Shown here: one piece after another, positions 33,470 to 44,882 of the stretch
Numbering within the stretch: position 1 is the first letter of the stretch
Layout of the letters: every line of letters begins with the position of its first letter
Assembly (NCBI GenBank): GCA_946811695.1
Contig: OX328124.1
Location: 32,053,648 to 32,117,647, forward strand
From: Gonocerus acuteangulatus
Lineage: Eukaryota > Arthropoda > Insecta > Hemiptera > Coreidae
Length of the DNA stretch: 64,000 nt
Direction of reading: 5' to 3'
Notes under the pieces: model-generated
The model's database searches: none
The model's input: only the letters and a program-made list of their open reading frames with translations
What the model was told of the DNA's origin: nothing
Translations under genes and position numbers: made by a program

Positions 33470-33632
33470 TAGATAATTATTCTAATTCATAATCTTACAT
33501 ATTATAAACATTTAAACTACTTTTATCATCTAATAATAATAGGCACAATCGTAATATTTTTTCATAACTATCTGCAAGTCAGGGCTTTGAATATAAAAAA
33601 ACAACTTTCTTAGAAAATCTATAAAATACTAG

Positions 33633-33966
33633 CTGCTACCCAGTGTACCATGCTACACCTACTTTCTGTCTATAACTCTCCCCGTATCAAGATCTACTTG
33701 ATACCCAGTTACGAAAATCGGTCAAACGATGACCAGTAGCAGAGCCTGCTGTCGCTTCAAAATGGCCGTCACAATCTGAATGGTTCAGTGCAGCCAATTT
33801 TTCTTGAACAAAACTTTTGACCAAATTTTGAAATTTGACTATTTTGACCTAGACTAGGAGATTTCTCGTATCAAGACGTACCTGTGTGCCAAGTTTGGTC
33901 AAACGGTGTAGATTTTTATAAGGAACAAACAAAAAACAGACAGGCACATGATTTTTATATATATAG
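33633..33966 (+). repeat. Repeat family R, copy 3
   Basis: Begins ACTAGCTGCTACCCAGTGTA and ends with GTGCCAAGTTTGGTCAAACG, GGAACAAACAAAAAACAGAC and an AT tail. Same order as the copy at 9781. It sits in the loop of the inverted duplication. Confidence 0.6.
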
Positions 33967-33990
33967 ATGTATTTTTACTTCCTTAAATCC

Positions 33991-34190
33991 TGTGTTCTAA
34001 TTATTTCTGTTGATAAAATATGCTTTTTTGAAGTAAAATAGACCTCTCTATGATGTCTAATTCTTTTAATTAGTATTAAATATAGGTTTAGAAATATACA
34101 ACCTTGGTAGGCTATGTACCATAATAATAAAAAAAAAAAATGGTTTCCAGAACTAGAGCAGTCCCTAAAAGTAGTTTTAATTTAAATATT
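33991..34190 (-). repeat. Right arm of the ~215-bp inverted duplication
   Basis: Reverse complement of 33096-33314 with very few differences, which suggests a recent fold-back or inverted duplication event. Confidence 0.9.
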
Positions 34191-34619
34191 TGAATACTTT
34201 TTATAATTTCAGATTGTGTAAATGTTTTTGTTTTTAATTATTTATGCTCTCAAGGGCAATATTAATCTCGCTTACCATTAAATATTATGTATCAAATTTG
34301 AACAGTACTTTTGGCAGTGAACATTTTTTGTTGTCAGTGTATGTTCTAAAATTTAGACGGTTATTTAGAACCAAGAAAAAAAATGTAAGCGTACTTCCAA
34401 AATCCAATTCACTCATTAAAAGTTCTACTAAGTTTTTATTATAAAAGAAAGTTTGAAATCTATTCTGAAAATTATTTGAAAAATATATCATTTAAGCACT
34501 GCTGCAATTTAGGAAACAAAAGAACAGTTTCAATATTTAGCTGAGAACTGTAGATTTTTCCAGCACAGAAGAGAAACTTCTAAATCTGAGAAAACTTATA
34601 TTTCATTCATTTGAGAACG

Positions 34620-35560
34620 TCAAGTGTTGTGCTGAGACCTGCTCCGCATTAGAGGAGAGTTGAGGATAGTAGAGAGAGAGCTACTCTACTGTTTTTAGAG
34701 GTGAAATTAAAAGGGAATAAGGAGAGGAGAGAGAGAGAGATTCTCCGCCGATTAAGATTGTGGCAAACTGAGGTCAGAAGACAGATATCTGTCAACAGTT
34801 TAGGATCTCATCAACCGATGAAGATAAAGATGAAGCTTGCAGAGAAGATAAAGCAGCTCTACGAGTTAGGATAGACACAAGCTAAGAACAAGGGACAGTG
34901 CTCTTCTACTAATTATGATAGACACAAGAAGAGGTTAGAAGACAGCTGCTCTACCGATTAGAATAGAGCTGAGTCACTGGGTTGGAGAGAAAGGTGCTCT
35001 CGCAGATGAGTTGAGGGTATAAGAAAGAGATACCACACTGAGTAGGATAGTTACGAATCTAGGAGTGACGAAAAAGTGCAAAGAAAGCTAGTGTAGGCAG
35101 TAGATAGAGTGCTTCTCTGCAAGCAGCACGAAACACCTGTGCTGAGAATAGACTGAGCCGTTCAGGATTGAGTCGAGTAGCTGGTGGTTGTTGGAGTGCC
35201 CCTCCAATTAGGCGAGAGGCAAATCCTGGAGAGAAAAGAGTTGTTCTATTAAGTAGGATAGACGTGAACTTAAACCAAGGGACAGAGTCGAATCATGGAT
35301 TGGAGAGATATTTCCAACCGAATGGAGAGGAGAGAGCTGCTCTGGCAATTAGAATAGACGTGAACCGAGAACAGTGTAGGATAGTCTGGATTAGAGGGCA
35401 GCGCTCCACGAATTAGGCTAGGGGCGAACAGAGAAGAGAGAGCTGCTGTACCGATTAGGGTAGAGGATTAGAGAGAGAGAGCTCTAAAGACCAGCATGGT
35501 CGCGATCCGAGTTGAGGATGGTGATCTACTCTATCAATTAGATTAGAGGAGAGCCAAGAA
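34620..35560 (+). repeat. Degenerate purine-rich minisatellite
   Basis: Loosely repeated motifs GAGCTGCTCTACCGATTAG, AGGATAGACGTGAAC and GAGAAGAGAG recur every 60-70 bp. Divergence between units is high. The frames across it (e.g. 35168-35416) are not supported as genes. Confidence 0.65.
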
Positions 35561-35845
35561 GATTTAGGTACAAATAAATGAGAACGCTGGAATGCAATAG
35601 AGAACTTTATTGGAGTTATAATAACTTGAGAGCCGTGAAAACTGGGAAGTTGAGAGGACTCCGACTCAAGTTGAGTTTTCAGGTACCTATATACTACGCC
35701 AAGTATGTACCGCCATTGGGCTCTTCGCGACGGCCAACTAATTGCCAAGATTATTTCATTATAGGATTCATTAGACGAAATATTAGGAATAATCTAGCAA
35801 ATCATTGCAAATATGGATAACAACTGTTTAACCAATAACAATGAA

Positions 35846-36001
35846 TACGTGGTCTAGTGGATAACGCTGAAGATTCTCATGCGAGATATGGGGTTCGAGC
35901 CCCACTTGCAGCAGGATTTTTCTCATTTCAGGGTCCACTGAGAAAATTCCCGTCGGCGCTAATGGCCAAGAAGTCGGTGCGCCGAAAAAAACAAAAACAA
36001 T
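35846..36001 (+). repeat. SINE family B, copy 2
   Basis: GTGGTCTAGTGGATAACGCT head, GGGTTCGAGCCCCACTTGCA B-box region, then GGCCAAGAAGTCGGTGCGCC and A-rich tail. ACAATGAATAC before and ACAATAAATAC after may be its target duplication. Confidence 0.8.
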
Positions 36002-36084
36002 AAATACAATTCTTCGTACGCTTTTTCTTCTATGGCAATACTACAGAAACTTAGTCCAATTGTTGCTTAATTTGATTAGCTTGT

Positions 36085-36140
36085 CGGGCTAATGGCCAAG
36101 AAGTCGGTGCGCCGTAAAAAAAAAAAAAAATAAATAAAAA
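36085..36140 (+). repeat. SINE family B, tail-only fragment
   Basis: CTAATGGCCAAGAAGTCGGT and GCGCCGT then poly-A, identical to the tail of the copy 100 bp upstream. Confidence 0.7.
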
Positions 36141-36517
36141 AAAAATAATTAATTGTATGCAGGCAATAGTTTTCATTATTTATAGAACTCCAGCAGCAGT
36201 CGTCCCTGAGTATCACAGGTTAGTCAATAAGGCCTTATAAGTGTGCTCAAAATACAGTATCTCCAAGACCCTAAATATTGGGGTTAAAACGTTCGACCTA
36301 CATTGCCTTTTCTTAAACGTCGTGCTGAAATCAACTTTCAAATTGGATTGGAATAAACACTTCTTAGTACTTTAGGATTGGAAATATTCATTGAAATGGA
36401 AATATGCAATTCAATGAAATCAGCCTAAATATGAAGAAATTAAAAATCACCAACTGTTAAAAAAAAATGAACCTTTAGGCTGCGTAATACTCGTAGGGCT
36501 AGATGGTGCGGAATAGC

Positions 36518-36748
36518 CTAGCGCCTGGAGTGCCCCGTGTGCTGAATACTTTCCCCACACGATGTTTCGTAAGAAGATAATTCTCTTGTACTTTGCATTC
36601 CACTTGTTCCAGGTGTTTCTCCAATTGAAAAATTTTGGTATACATTATCAGAACCCTCATCATCGTCGCAAGAAACCTCCGCTTCACCTTTGCTCACACC
36701 CGTCAAAAGTTCTAACAATTCTTGTCCAGAACAAACACAATTGTTCAC
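36518..36748 (-). CDS. Hypothetical acidic ORF, possibly N-terminal part of a transposase
   Basis: 76-codon minus-strand frame rich in Glu/Asp/Ser (EAEVSCDDDEGSDNVYQNF, SIGETPGTSG) with no good ATG context. The acidic, Ser-rich character fits the N-termini of piggyBac-type transposases, and a palindrome array lies close by at 37012-37170, but no catalytic domain follows. Treat as uncertain. Confidence 0.2.
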   Translation of the reverse strand: MNNCVCSGQELLELLTGVSKGEAEVSCDDDEGSDNVYQNFSIGETPGTSGMQSTRELSSYETSCGESIQHTGHSRR

Positions 36749-37011
36749 TTAAAAAACACAAAATACACTGCAGAAATATGCAGAGTAAATTCCAAGTAAA
36801 GAGAAACAACGGATTTCGGGTGCAAAAAAAGGGGGGGGCAGGTATACACACAGGTAGGCAGAGTAGTTGGAAGCTAAAGTGACAAAAGTGATGCACTTCC
36901 TATGCTCCCTATCGGCATTGAAAGACATTTCAGCTTCTATTAACAGCCTACAGATGGCAATAGTAGAAGGAATGATATAATAGCTCGTAGCAGCCAAGCG
37001 CAAAAGAAGCC

Positions 37012-37170
37012 GAACTGATATATTAGTCCGTAACTCCCGGGGCACTGCTCCCTCCGGACTGATATATCAGTCCGTAGCTCCCAATGCACTGCTCCCCCCG
37101 GACTGATATATCAGTCCTTAGCACTCCCGGCACTGCAACCACCGGACTGGTATATCAGTCCTTAGCAGCG
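37012..37170. repeat. Four iterated ~45-bp units, each with a 20-bp palindrome
   Basis: CGGACTGATATATCAGTCCG is a perfect 20-bp palindrome at about 37054. Near-copies are at about 37012 (CGAACTGATATATTAGTCCG), 37098 and 37143, separated by GCACTGCTCCC-type spacers. Each copy could bind a symmetric dimer or extrude a cruciform. Confidence 0.85.
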
Positions 37171-37199
37171 TAATCGTTAATGAGTATACTGACGGACCA

Positions 37200-38000
37200 T
37201 AACTTAGCCAAACTACAAGATTAGGGATCTTTTTTTGTGGATAAAATGGTATAAAGTCATACTGGCCATGTTGGCAACGCCCCTACAGCGTTCCAAATAG
37301 CTGTATTGCAATAATAGTTGTAGCCTATCGTCTCAAAGAGAGAAGGTAAATTAATATGCTATTTTATTAACAGGCACCCCCCTTCACGCTCTTGACACAG
37401 AATAACAGTTGTTTATAAAACAAAGAAAAGTAATATAAAACTAGGACTGTGTAGTTTGTTAACACCATGGGCGTATATAAGGGAGGGGGCTGCAGCCCCC
37501 CCCCCGGAATTCCGAGAACTAGGGTTATTTCGGTGTCTTTTGGACACACCACTTCAACATTGGTCCATCACTCAGAAGCTGGATAGAGTGACTGACGAAA
37601 ATTTCCAGCCAACCAGTAGTGGCTAAAGGGGGGGGCTTAGCCCCCAGAATGAAAATTCACAATCTTTTTCGATTAAGTTAGAAAAATAAATGGTTTATAG
37701 TAATAAGTCCTAATTAATGTATGTTCTTAGTTTATCAAATACTTCCTTAATGATATCCAGTTTCCTGGTTATAGAAATTTGATTCTACACCCCCAGGCTC
37801 GGCGGTAAGCCCATACTAAATCAGCCCCCCCCCCAGAAATGTTTGTCTAGAGCCGCCAGTGCAGCTGTACTTATTATTGTAAGTAATACTCGAAATGTGA
37901 GAATAGACTGAATGTTGACATCCGAGGTTATTGAAGACCATAATATTAAACATATAAGGCTCTGAAAATCCGTTTGGGGAATGGTCACACTTAAAATGGC
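37200..38000. other. Non-coding stretch with G/C homopolymer hairpins
   Basis: GGGAGGGGGCTGCAGCCCCC at about 37480, then further G8 and C9 runs near 37628 and 37826; typical of a decayed transposon. No gene seen. Confidence 0.4.
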
Positions 38001-38004
38001 AAGG

Positions 38005-38344
38005 GAATGAAGTCCAATATTTTAAAGATTACCCAAAAGGAAACACATTTATTTACGATAAATCTATTTTATCCTGCTCCGAATGGACAAATTCCTTAAA
38101 ATTAAATACAAATGTCGCGCCATTACGAGGTGTGCCCAGTGTTTCTGAAGCATTGACCATTTGACCCCTCTGTTACAGATGCGGTAGAGAGAACGAAACT
38201 CCTGCACATGTGCTTGGGAAGTGTCCAAATAACATGCTCCTCGTTACCAGGTGGCATCATAATGTATAACAAAAAATTATCTCTCTTCTCCAAGAAATGT
38301 CTTGAAGAAGTTTATGGTGTTGACAATGACGGCTTGCCAAGGTA
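38005..38344 (+). pseudogene. R2-like LINE 3' coding fragment, 5' side of an insertion
   Basis: Reads SEWTNSLKLNTNVAPLRGV, then after one stop PLCYRCGRENETPAHVLGKC (zinc-knuckle with the ETxAHVLG signature) and VTRWHHNV, then EEVYGVDNDGLPRY up to the TA at 38343-38344. The frame resumes after the transposon at 41385. Related to 28318-28620. Confidence 0.6.
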
Positions 38345-38945
38345 CCGTCGTTTGGGGTGAGTTCGGACGCATATCCAAGGTTTTCTCGTAATTTCAAAAG
38401 ATAAGAATTTTTATAAAAATCTGTAAAAATTAATGTAAGAACCCTTAACCTTCCTTTGTCGAATAGTGTATTTTTTTTTTTAAATATCTCAATATTTTTT
38501 TATTGGTAAATGGTGTCCGAACTCACCCCTACGTGTGGGGTGAGTTCGGACAGCCTATAATTTGTGTTTAAATGTAAACTTAAACTATAATTGAGGTGAA
38601 TTCGGAAAACAATATCAATAAAATATTTATAGAGTTGCCTAAAAAAATTCTTTTAACGAGGGATAGGTTTTACAAAAAAACACTTTTAGTAAGAAACGAT
38701 TTTACTTAAACATACAAACTGTACATAATAACATATTTTTTTTTCTAATAAACATTTAAATAAAAAACCTAAAATATACTATTCAAAAAATATGCATCAT
38801 AATAACTGTAACATATTTGCGGAAAAAAAAATTGTAACAAACTCAGATTACTCTATTTTAATGTTATCGGGAAGGTTCTTAAAAAACTGTCGACCTCATT
38901 GAGTTAGAAGGGAGGGGAGGGAGTCTAAACGATAAAAGTTGAAGC

Positions 38946-39208
38946 CTAAAATCGGCCATGCCAGTGTGACAAAAAGCGCGCGAAAAGGTGAATTTTTGAA
39001 TATTATTGTAAACAAACAATGAAATGAAACGAATTTATGTGTCGTATTCGTATAAATTGACATTTATATATGTGTATAAATGTAAATCAATAAGAATATG
39101 ATATATATATTCGTTCAAATTCATTGTTTGTTTACGATCATATTCAGATTCAAATTTTCGCGCGTCACTACTGGTACTTTTGTCACACTGGCATGGCCGA
39201 TTTCAGAC
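38946..39208. mobile_element. MITE nested in the pogo-like transposon
   Basis: AAATCGGCCATGCCAGTGTG near 38949 is mirrored by CACACTGGCATGGCCGATTT ending about 39203. GCGCGCGAAAA and GTAAACAAACAATGAA are also mirrored, giving imperfect arms of over 100 bp around an AT-rich centre. No ORF. Confidence 0.75.
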
Positions 39209-39257
39209 CTACACTTTTTAAGCATTGGAAGATTGATAACATTCCCTCCACTATCTA

Positions 39258-41005
39258 CTAACTCAATGGTCGACCTCTTCTTATTTCTTTTAGAACAATT
39301 TTTGTTAAAATATCTTCTTTAAATACAACTCCTTCATCGGAGATATCGGGAAATATAAAGTAAACACGTTTTTCTTTTTTTATTCTAAGATATTTGACTA
39401 AAAATAGATGCTGCTCTATATCAAGAATTTGTTCTACACGACCAACAAAATATCGAACATTTTTTCTATCTTGACAAGGAACCGAAACTACAACAAAATC
39501 TCCTACCTCAATCTTATTTTGGTTAACTTCTAGACTTCTCACGTCACTAATAGTTGAAGGTTGCTGTAATATAGAGGTTCCATTTTCGTCGTCATGGTAA
39601 TTTTTTTCTTCTTTCTCACGATGTTTCTCTTCTTTTGGGGAAATATTTTCTCATTCGTAACTGTCATCGTCACTGGTGTTTACGTCCTGATAAAGATCTT
39701 CTAGCCTCACGCCTTTGCCAGGCGACACATTCAGCTTTCTTCCCCTCTTCGGGTTTTCTCTTCTGTTTGTCCATGTACATTCCTTCAAGTAATCGGAAAA
39801 ACACTTGCTCCATTGCTCACCAGCATTGTCTTTTAATGTCTCTCTGGGAAACTTGTTTAAAACCATATCGGCATTTAATGGAACAATACCACAGGCTTTA
39901 AAACCAGATTTGATATTTTTTTTCAATACTTGGACCTAATGATTCCAAAGTTTTTTTTAAAACTCAAGGAAATTCTGATTTAGGCAGCACACCTTTATTT
40001 TTCATCTTCCAATCAGTCAAAACGGAACGCCAGTGTCTCTTCATTGGGCCAAAAAACGCAATATCGAGTGGTTGCAGCAAGTGTGTAGCATTGGGAGGTA
40101 ATAAAATGAAATGAATGTAATTTTCTTCACATTGCTTTATCACGAAGATTGAAATGTGACTAGCAAGATTGTCGCCAATTAACACCTTTCGCCATTTAGC
40201 TTACGAAAATATGGCAAAACTATTTTTACAAACCAGTCTTCGAAAATGTGTGTATCAAACCACCCACTTTTCGTCCTACTGTATATAGCTCCTTCTGGAC
40301 CCCCTTCCACCCAAGTTGGGTAAATATGAAGGGCACGGTATACGACATATGGAGGCAGCAAAACGCCTGAAGCACTAGCAGCCATCATAATTGACGTGCT
40401 GCTTTTAGAAGAACAATAATTCTATTAATATATTTGGTTCCTTTTTTACAGATTACTTTAACTTTCCCGGGATCGTCCGTTAAATTGGACTCGTCATAAT
40501 TGACGATGTTCTCTGGAGCAATATTTTCTATAATGTTCTTTAAATTAACAAAATATTCTTTGACTTGTTCTTTATCTACGTCTGCCCTACGCCTTTTGAT
40601 GTTTTCAGCAAGGCGTTCTGTTAATGACTTATTCCTTTTGATAAAGCCGTAAAACCATTCTATTCCGGGCGTGTTGTTTTTAAATCCTGCAATATTTAAT
40701 CTTGATCTATCCAAATAAGTTTTAACAATATGGCGAATGTCTAATCTAGTTAAAGGAAACCCCCATTCAGCTGCGGTTAAAATTCCTTGTGCAATATCTT
40801 TTTCTTCTTCTTCAGTTAATTTTGTTTGCCCGCCACTTTTTTTAATGTGTTTTCCTCTAACTCTGTCGTTAATAGTTGATTTAGGTATGTTATAGTATTC
40901 TGCTGCCTCTCTTAAAGTCTTATTATTGCTTTTGACGTCGTCAAACCTCTTTTGAATAATTACTCCTTTCCTTCACGCGAAGGGGACGACGGTATGATCG
41001 AGGCA
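39258..41005 (-). pseudogene. pogo-like DDE transposase, frameshifted
   Basis: Order on the minus strand: psq-type helix-turn-helix (about 40970-40830: KSNNKTLREAAEYYNIPKST), linker with NNTPGIEWFYGF, DDE_1 catalytic region with first Asp in NYDESNLTDDPG (about 40470), second in IGDNLASHIS (about 40170), third in LLQPLDIAFFGPM (about 40065), GFKACGIVPLN, and a C-terminal SH3/chromo-like segment (VGDFVVVSVPCQDRKNVRYF, 39542-39258). All three acidic residues survive, but the frame changes near 40970, 40420, 40180 and 39960. It would cut and paste DNA at TA sites; this copy cannot. Confidence 0.8.
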
Positions 41006-41384
41006 TGTCCGAACTCACCCCACGGTATACGATTTTTTTGCTAAAACGAGAAAAAAAACGTTTGTAGGGAAAAAATTAAATATATTTATTTATGTATCAT
41101 TAGAAACGATATAAACCTACTGTACTTCCACAGCCCCTACACAGATGTTTGTTTCTAGCATTTCGAAAATCATGGAAATTACAACACATATTAAAATATT
41201 CGTTACTTACCTTAAAGTGCTTCTCCTCGCAATATAGGCTTAACTATAGGATTAATATGTTATGTCGTATTTATCTTACTAATCCCGTCGCAAATGAAAA
41301 ATTAGCTCAGGATCACGAGATTTCCGGAGTCATGTACTATTGTCCGAACTCGTACTACCTGTCCGAACTCACCCCAAACGACGG

Positions 41385-41500
41385 TATGTCGATAATATTA
41401 CCTTTAAAGAAAAATCGAAATAATTGACCCAACAAGAAAGTAAGAGACCAATGATCCCCTGCGGCGGAAGGAGTAAGCAGAGAAAAAAATAGCCATATAC
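41385..41500 (+). pseudogene. R2-like LINE fragment, 3' side of the insertion
   Basis: Directly after the right TA, VDNITFKEKSK continues the frame of 38005-38344 (DGLPRY|VDNIT). This shows the transposon landed in a LINE. Confidence 0.5.
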
Positions 41501-41939
41501 TCCAAATGCAGCAAATTCTACCAGCAAAAATCCTAGGAAATATTCGGAAGAAAGGAGTATGTGGTTCAATGCCCTATGGTTGGGGGGCGAGAAGGACGAC
41601 CCCAAGACTGACAAGTGATTTCCTACAAGAACTAGGCGTGGACCCCAAAAACTCTGTATCCTTGCGGAATCAATCTTGATAGAAGGGGGTGGGGGTACTC
41701 AAGGGGGCTAAACAATTCCTTCTACCATATTTACGTCCTACAAAACTAATTTTATAAATATAAAATTCCATTCAATTTTTTTTTTAAATTCGTCATCAAA
41801 ATTTATTTTCTCGGCAAACTCCTCATCAATTTAATCCTTTTAACCAATTTAAATGAATTTTCGAAAGATCGGTAGGTGTGCTGTGTTTAGCAACCCAATA
41901 TATTTGAGCAGCCAACTTCGTTTTGTTTTTTAATAGAGA

Positions 41940-42742
41940 ATGTCTCCTTCTCGAATTGCAAGATCAGTGCCTGTCGTCAATCGAAACGAAGACGCAGTTC
42001 TATCAGCGGACGAAGAAAACCTAACTACAAATACAATGTTCATCGTAGGTACTTAAACAGCATTTGTTAAATGTCCTATAATATTTACGCGTTTTATTAC
42101 AATCAGTGAGGAAGATATTATTCCTATTTTTGCAAATAAAATTTAATGTTTTCGTACAGCTGGTTTTTTTTCAACTCATTTAGTTTTTCTAACGTTTTGA
42201 TGAAATATTAAAAAGGCTTTTTAATTGATATTACCCTTTATATCACCCATACTCCATTCATTCACGATGAAATGTTTTACTTATTAGATTGGCTCGTTTG
42301 TAAATGGAGGTTACAAAAATAGTTTGTCAACTAAAAACTTTTTTCTTACGAGTCATTTGACTCCCATAGCCAAAACCATCGGAATACATAACGGTTTCCA
42401 CGCTTTCTTGTGGAAGTAGTGAGTTTCTTCAAACAAGGCTATCGCTAGTAATACCAAACTATTCCAGGTTCGATCCGAACCAGTGAATAGTGACATAATC
42501 TGCCAATCCACTGTGAGATTAGTTAGTTGTTTTGTTTAACAAAAAGTCGATGAATGGATTAATTGAGTTCGTAAGATTCGTTTTTATGTTACATGATGGT
42601 GAATTTATAGAAAGAACATATCCGTCTAGAATGAATGAGACGGATATTTTACTTCTCTTGGTTAACAATAATGCCTGTTTTTTAACGGCTGTGTGGGACT
42701 GGAAAATTACTGGAATAGTAGCATTCCATGATTGAAGCTGCT

Positions 42743-42783
<41 letters not shown>

Positions 42784-43125
42784 GGCGCATCTACATCTAG
42801 GTCATTAGCGCCGACATCCAGGGTGCAGCGAGGAATTTTACCAGCGAGCCGTGGGATGATAAAATTCCTGCCGGAGGTTGGGAATCGAACCCACCATCTC
42901 CCGCTTATGAATCCAAGGCGCTAGCCATTAGACCACGGGAGACCCCTGAAGCTGCTAATGTTTCAGAAATTGTTTATCACTAACCAATACGGCTCCCCTT
43001 TTGCAGGCAGGAATAACCGCCAAGTAAGATTACTGGATTCTGTTTGGGAAATCTCCTCCATGTTCGGCACTGACTGCAATGCAGAAGAAATTCCACCTAT
43101 AGCAGAAATTTTAAAAACACTATAA
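41940..43125 (+). CDS. Small two-exon gene, 75-residue protein of unknown function
   Basis: Exon 1 is 41940-42048 (ATG preceded by AATAGAGA; MSPSRIARSVPVV... ending TTNTMFIV) with donor G|GTACTT. Exon 2 is 43007-43125 after CCCCTTTTGCAG. The split codon (G + GC = Gly) joins in phase and exon 2 runs RNNRQVRLLDSVWEISSMFG...EIPPIAEILKTL to TAA, directly followed by AATAAA at 43127. The 958-bp intron carries a young SINE. Composition: basic N-terminus, acidic middle, amphipathic C-terminal helices. I do not recognise the family. It ends 1.1 kb upstream of timeout on the same strand. Matching phase, splice consensus and polyA signal make it credible, but an undetected middle exon cannot be ruled out. 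Confidence 0.6.
42746..42946 (-). repeat. SINE family B, copy 3, with 13-bp target duplication
   Basis: Minus-strand element with a long A tail (poly-T 42746-42780 on +), tail GGCGCTAATGACC type, body and tRNA-like head GTGGTCTAATGGCTAGCGCC. TGAAGCTGCTAAT is duplicated at 42733-42745 and 42947-42959. It lies in the intron of the 75-residue gene. Confidence 0.9.
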
Positions 43126-43126
43126 A

Positions 43127-43132
43127 AATAAA
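43127..43132 (+). promoter_or_regulatory. Polyadenylation signal AATAAA
   Basis: AATAAA begins one base after the TAA stop (43123-43125) of the small two-exon gene, which implies a very short 3' UTR. Confidence 0.55.
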
Positions 43133-43139
43133 TACTTTT

Positions 43140-44160
43140 TATGGAAGACAGTCCAATGAAGGAATTTAAATATCCATTTAAAGAAGAAAGAAATGGGAGA
43201 GTAAATTACTGTAAGCAATGCTAGAACTCACTGATATGGCTGAATGCCTGTAGAACACAATGTTTCAAAATAGAACAAAAAAAGTATAAATACAATATAT
43301 TTATCGAAATATTTAATGTATCAATATGATTTCGAAAAGCTTAGTATTTCGAATCAGAATATACGTTGTTAGTCATCTAGAGTCTATAAAGGTCAATACA
43401 ATAGGAGACTTTAAAAGATAATTGAATAAAATTATCCGGTTTGTCCGTGAAATGAATTCAGGTTTCCAGGAATTCCTGAAAAATTAATTGAGTTAGTTGT
43501 TTTTGGACCGAGCAGAGCTAACTGCTAAAAGTTATTGTTTATGCTTTATTATTCCATTCTTCATTGGTGTCTTAAATCGATCTTTTTCCCGCCTATATCC
43601 TCACATTGGTTACAGTACGAATATTTTTAATGAAGGTTGACAGAAATGTACTAAGATCATGTTTATTAATTTCAACAGTTTATTTTAATTATGTAGATTG
43701 TTAATTCATTAGTTTTGACTTGTAAGTTTGCATTTCCCTATTTTTTAAATTATTTAATTATATGTGGAATGTAAAAAAAATATAATTCCGGCACTAAATG
43801 TGCCCCAAAAAGAGCACAGATTAATTCATTCCGTCCAAATTACTTTTTGAAATATTTTGTATATTTGTAAAGAGCAAAAATTATATTTACTTAAAAAATG
43901 GTACTTCATAAAGGCTAAAGTATGCATTAATGCTTTAGAAACTTAAAATATCAAAAGCGATATTATATATATTTTTTTTCTTAGGCATTTCAATGAAACA
44001 TATTTTTCCAAGCTACTTAATTATCTTCGAATGACATAAGATTAAATCAATTGAAAATAAAAATGATATAGCACTGTATAGATAGGTTCTTTGACAGAAG
44101 TCTGGTGACGCAATATTAACTTTCATCTTCAACTTCTAAAAAATAGTTTTCTCATGTTTC
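43140..44160. other. Intergenic region 5' of timeout
   Basis: AT-rich with no coding segment. It should contain the timeout promoter or first non-coding exon. CTCATGTTTCAG at 44151-44162 fits a splice acceptor for a coding exon with about 60 bp of 5' UTR before the ATG at 44224. Confidence 0.4.
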
Positions 44161-44223
44161 AGGTACTTATCCTGAGGATTTTTTATATCAAGAGTTTGAT
44201 TTAGTTTTTTTGAATAAACCATT

Positions 44224-44822
44224 ATGGCCAATGGTCTACTGTCTGCTGAGCTAGCAGCAACTTGTAGTGCTTTGGGTTTCTACGATGGAAACAAGTATCA
44301 TTTGGAACCACATAGTAAAGGTTTGTATACTACATATTTCTGAAGTATGATCTACCAACTTTTATTAGTTCTGTGTTACAGTGTCCATTAACTTGCAAAA
44401 TATCGCTGTATAAACTAAATTGTTTGTAGCCTGATATATTGTTCTGTTATAATAAATTGAAACCTTTTGTATATTAGTTTAGCTTATTCCATGACTTTTT
44501 ATTTTACAGAGACAATTAAAGATCTTATTCGTTATCTAAGAAGAGATGAAAATTCGCATGACATAAGACGATTTTTGGGAAATAGCAAAATATTGCAAAC
44601 TGATTTACTCCCAATTTTACAGTGTCATGCAAAAGAAAAGGAATTGTTTGACATAATATTGAGGTGAATTATCCATGAATATATTCAAACTAAGCTTAGT
44701 GAATTTTGCCTAAAAATAGTGGTATGGTAGGCAGATTCTGATAGTTTCGGTGCAGGCAAAATACTTTTGTGACAAATGTTTTCAAAACTGTTCAATTTTT
44801 GTTGACGAGAGCATGAACAGAC

Positions 44823-44882
<60 letters not shown>

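Larger units (their letters stand above)
38345..41384 (-). mobile_element. pogo-like DNA transposon, 3,040 bp, with perfect TIRs and TA duplication
   Basis: 24-bp perfect terminal inverted repeats, starting CCGTCGTTTGGGGTGAGTTC at 38345 and ending at 41384, are flanked by TA at 38343-38344 and 41385-41386. GGGGTGAGTTCGGAC is repeated inside near both ends (about 38518 and 38538; 41008 and 41342), as subterminal transposase-binding sites would be. It encodes a broken pogo-like transposase on the minus strand and contains a nested MITE (38946-39208). It splits an older LINE. Confidence 0.9.
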
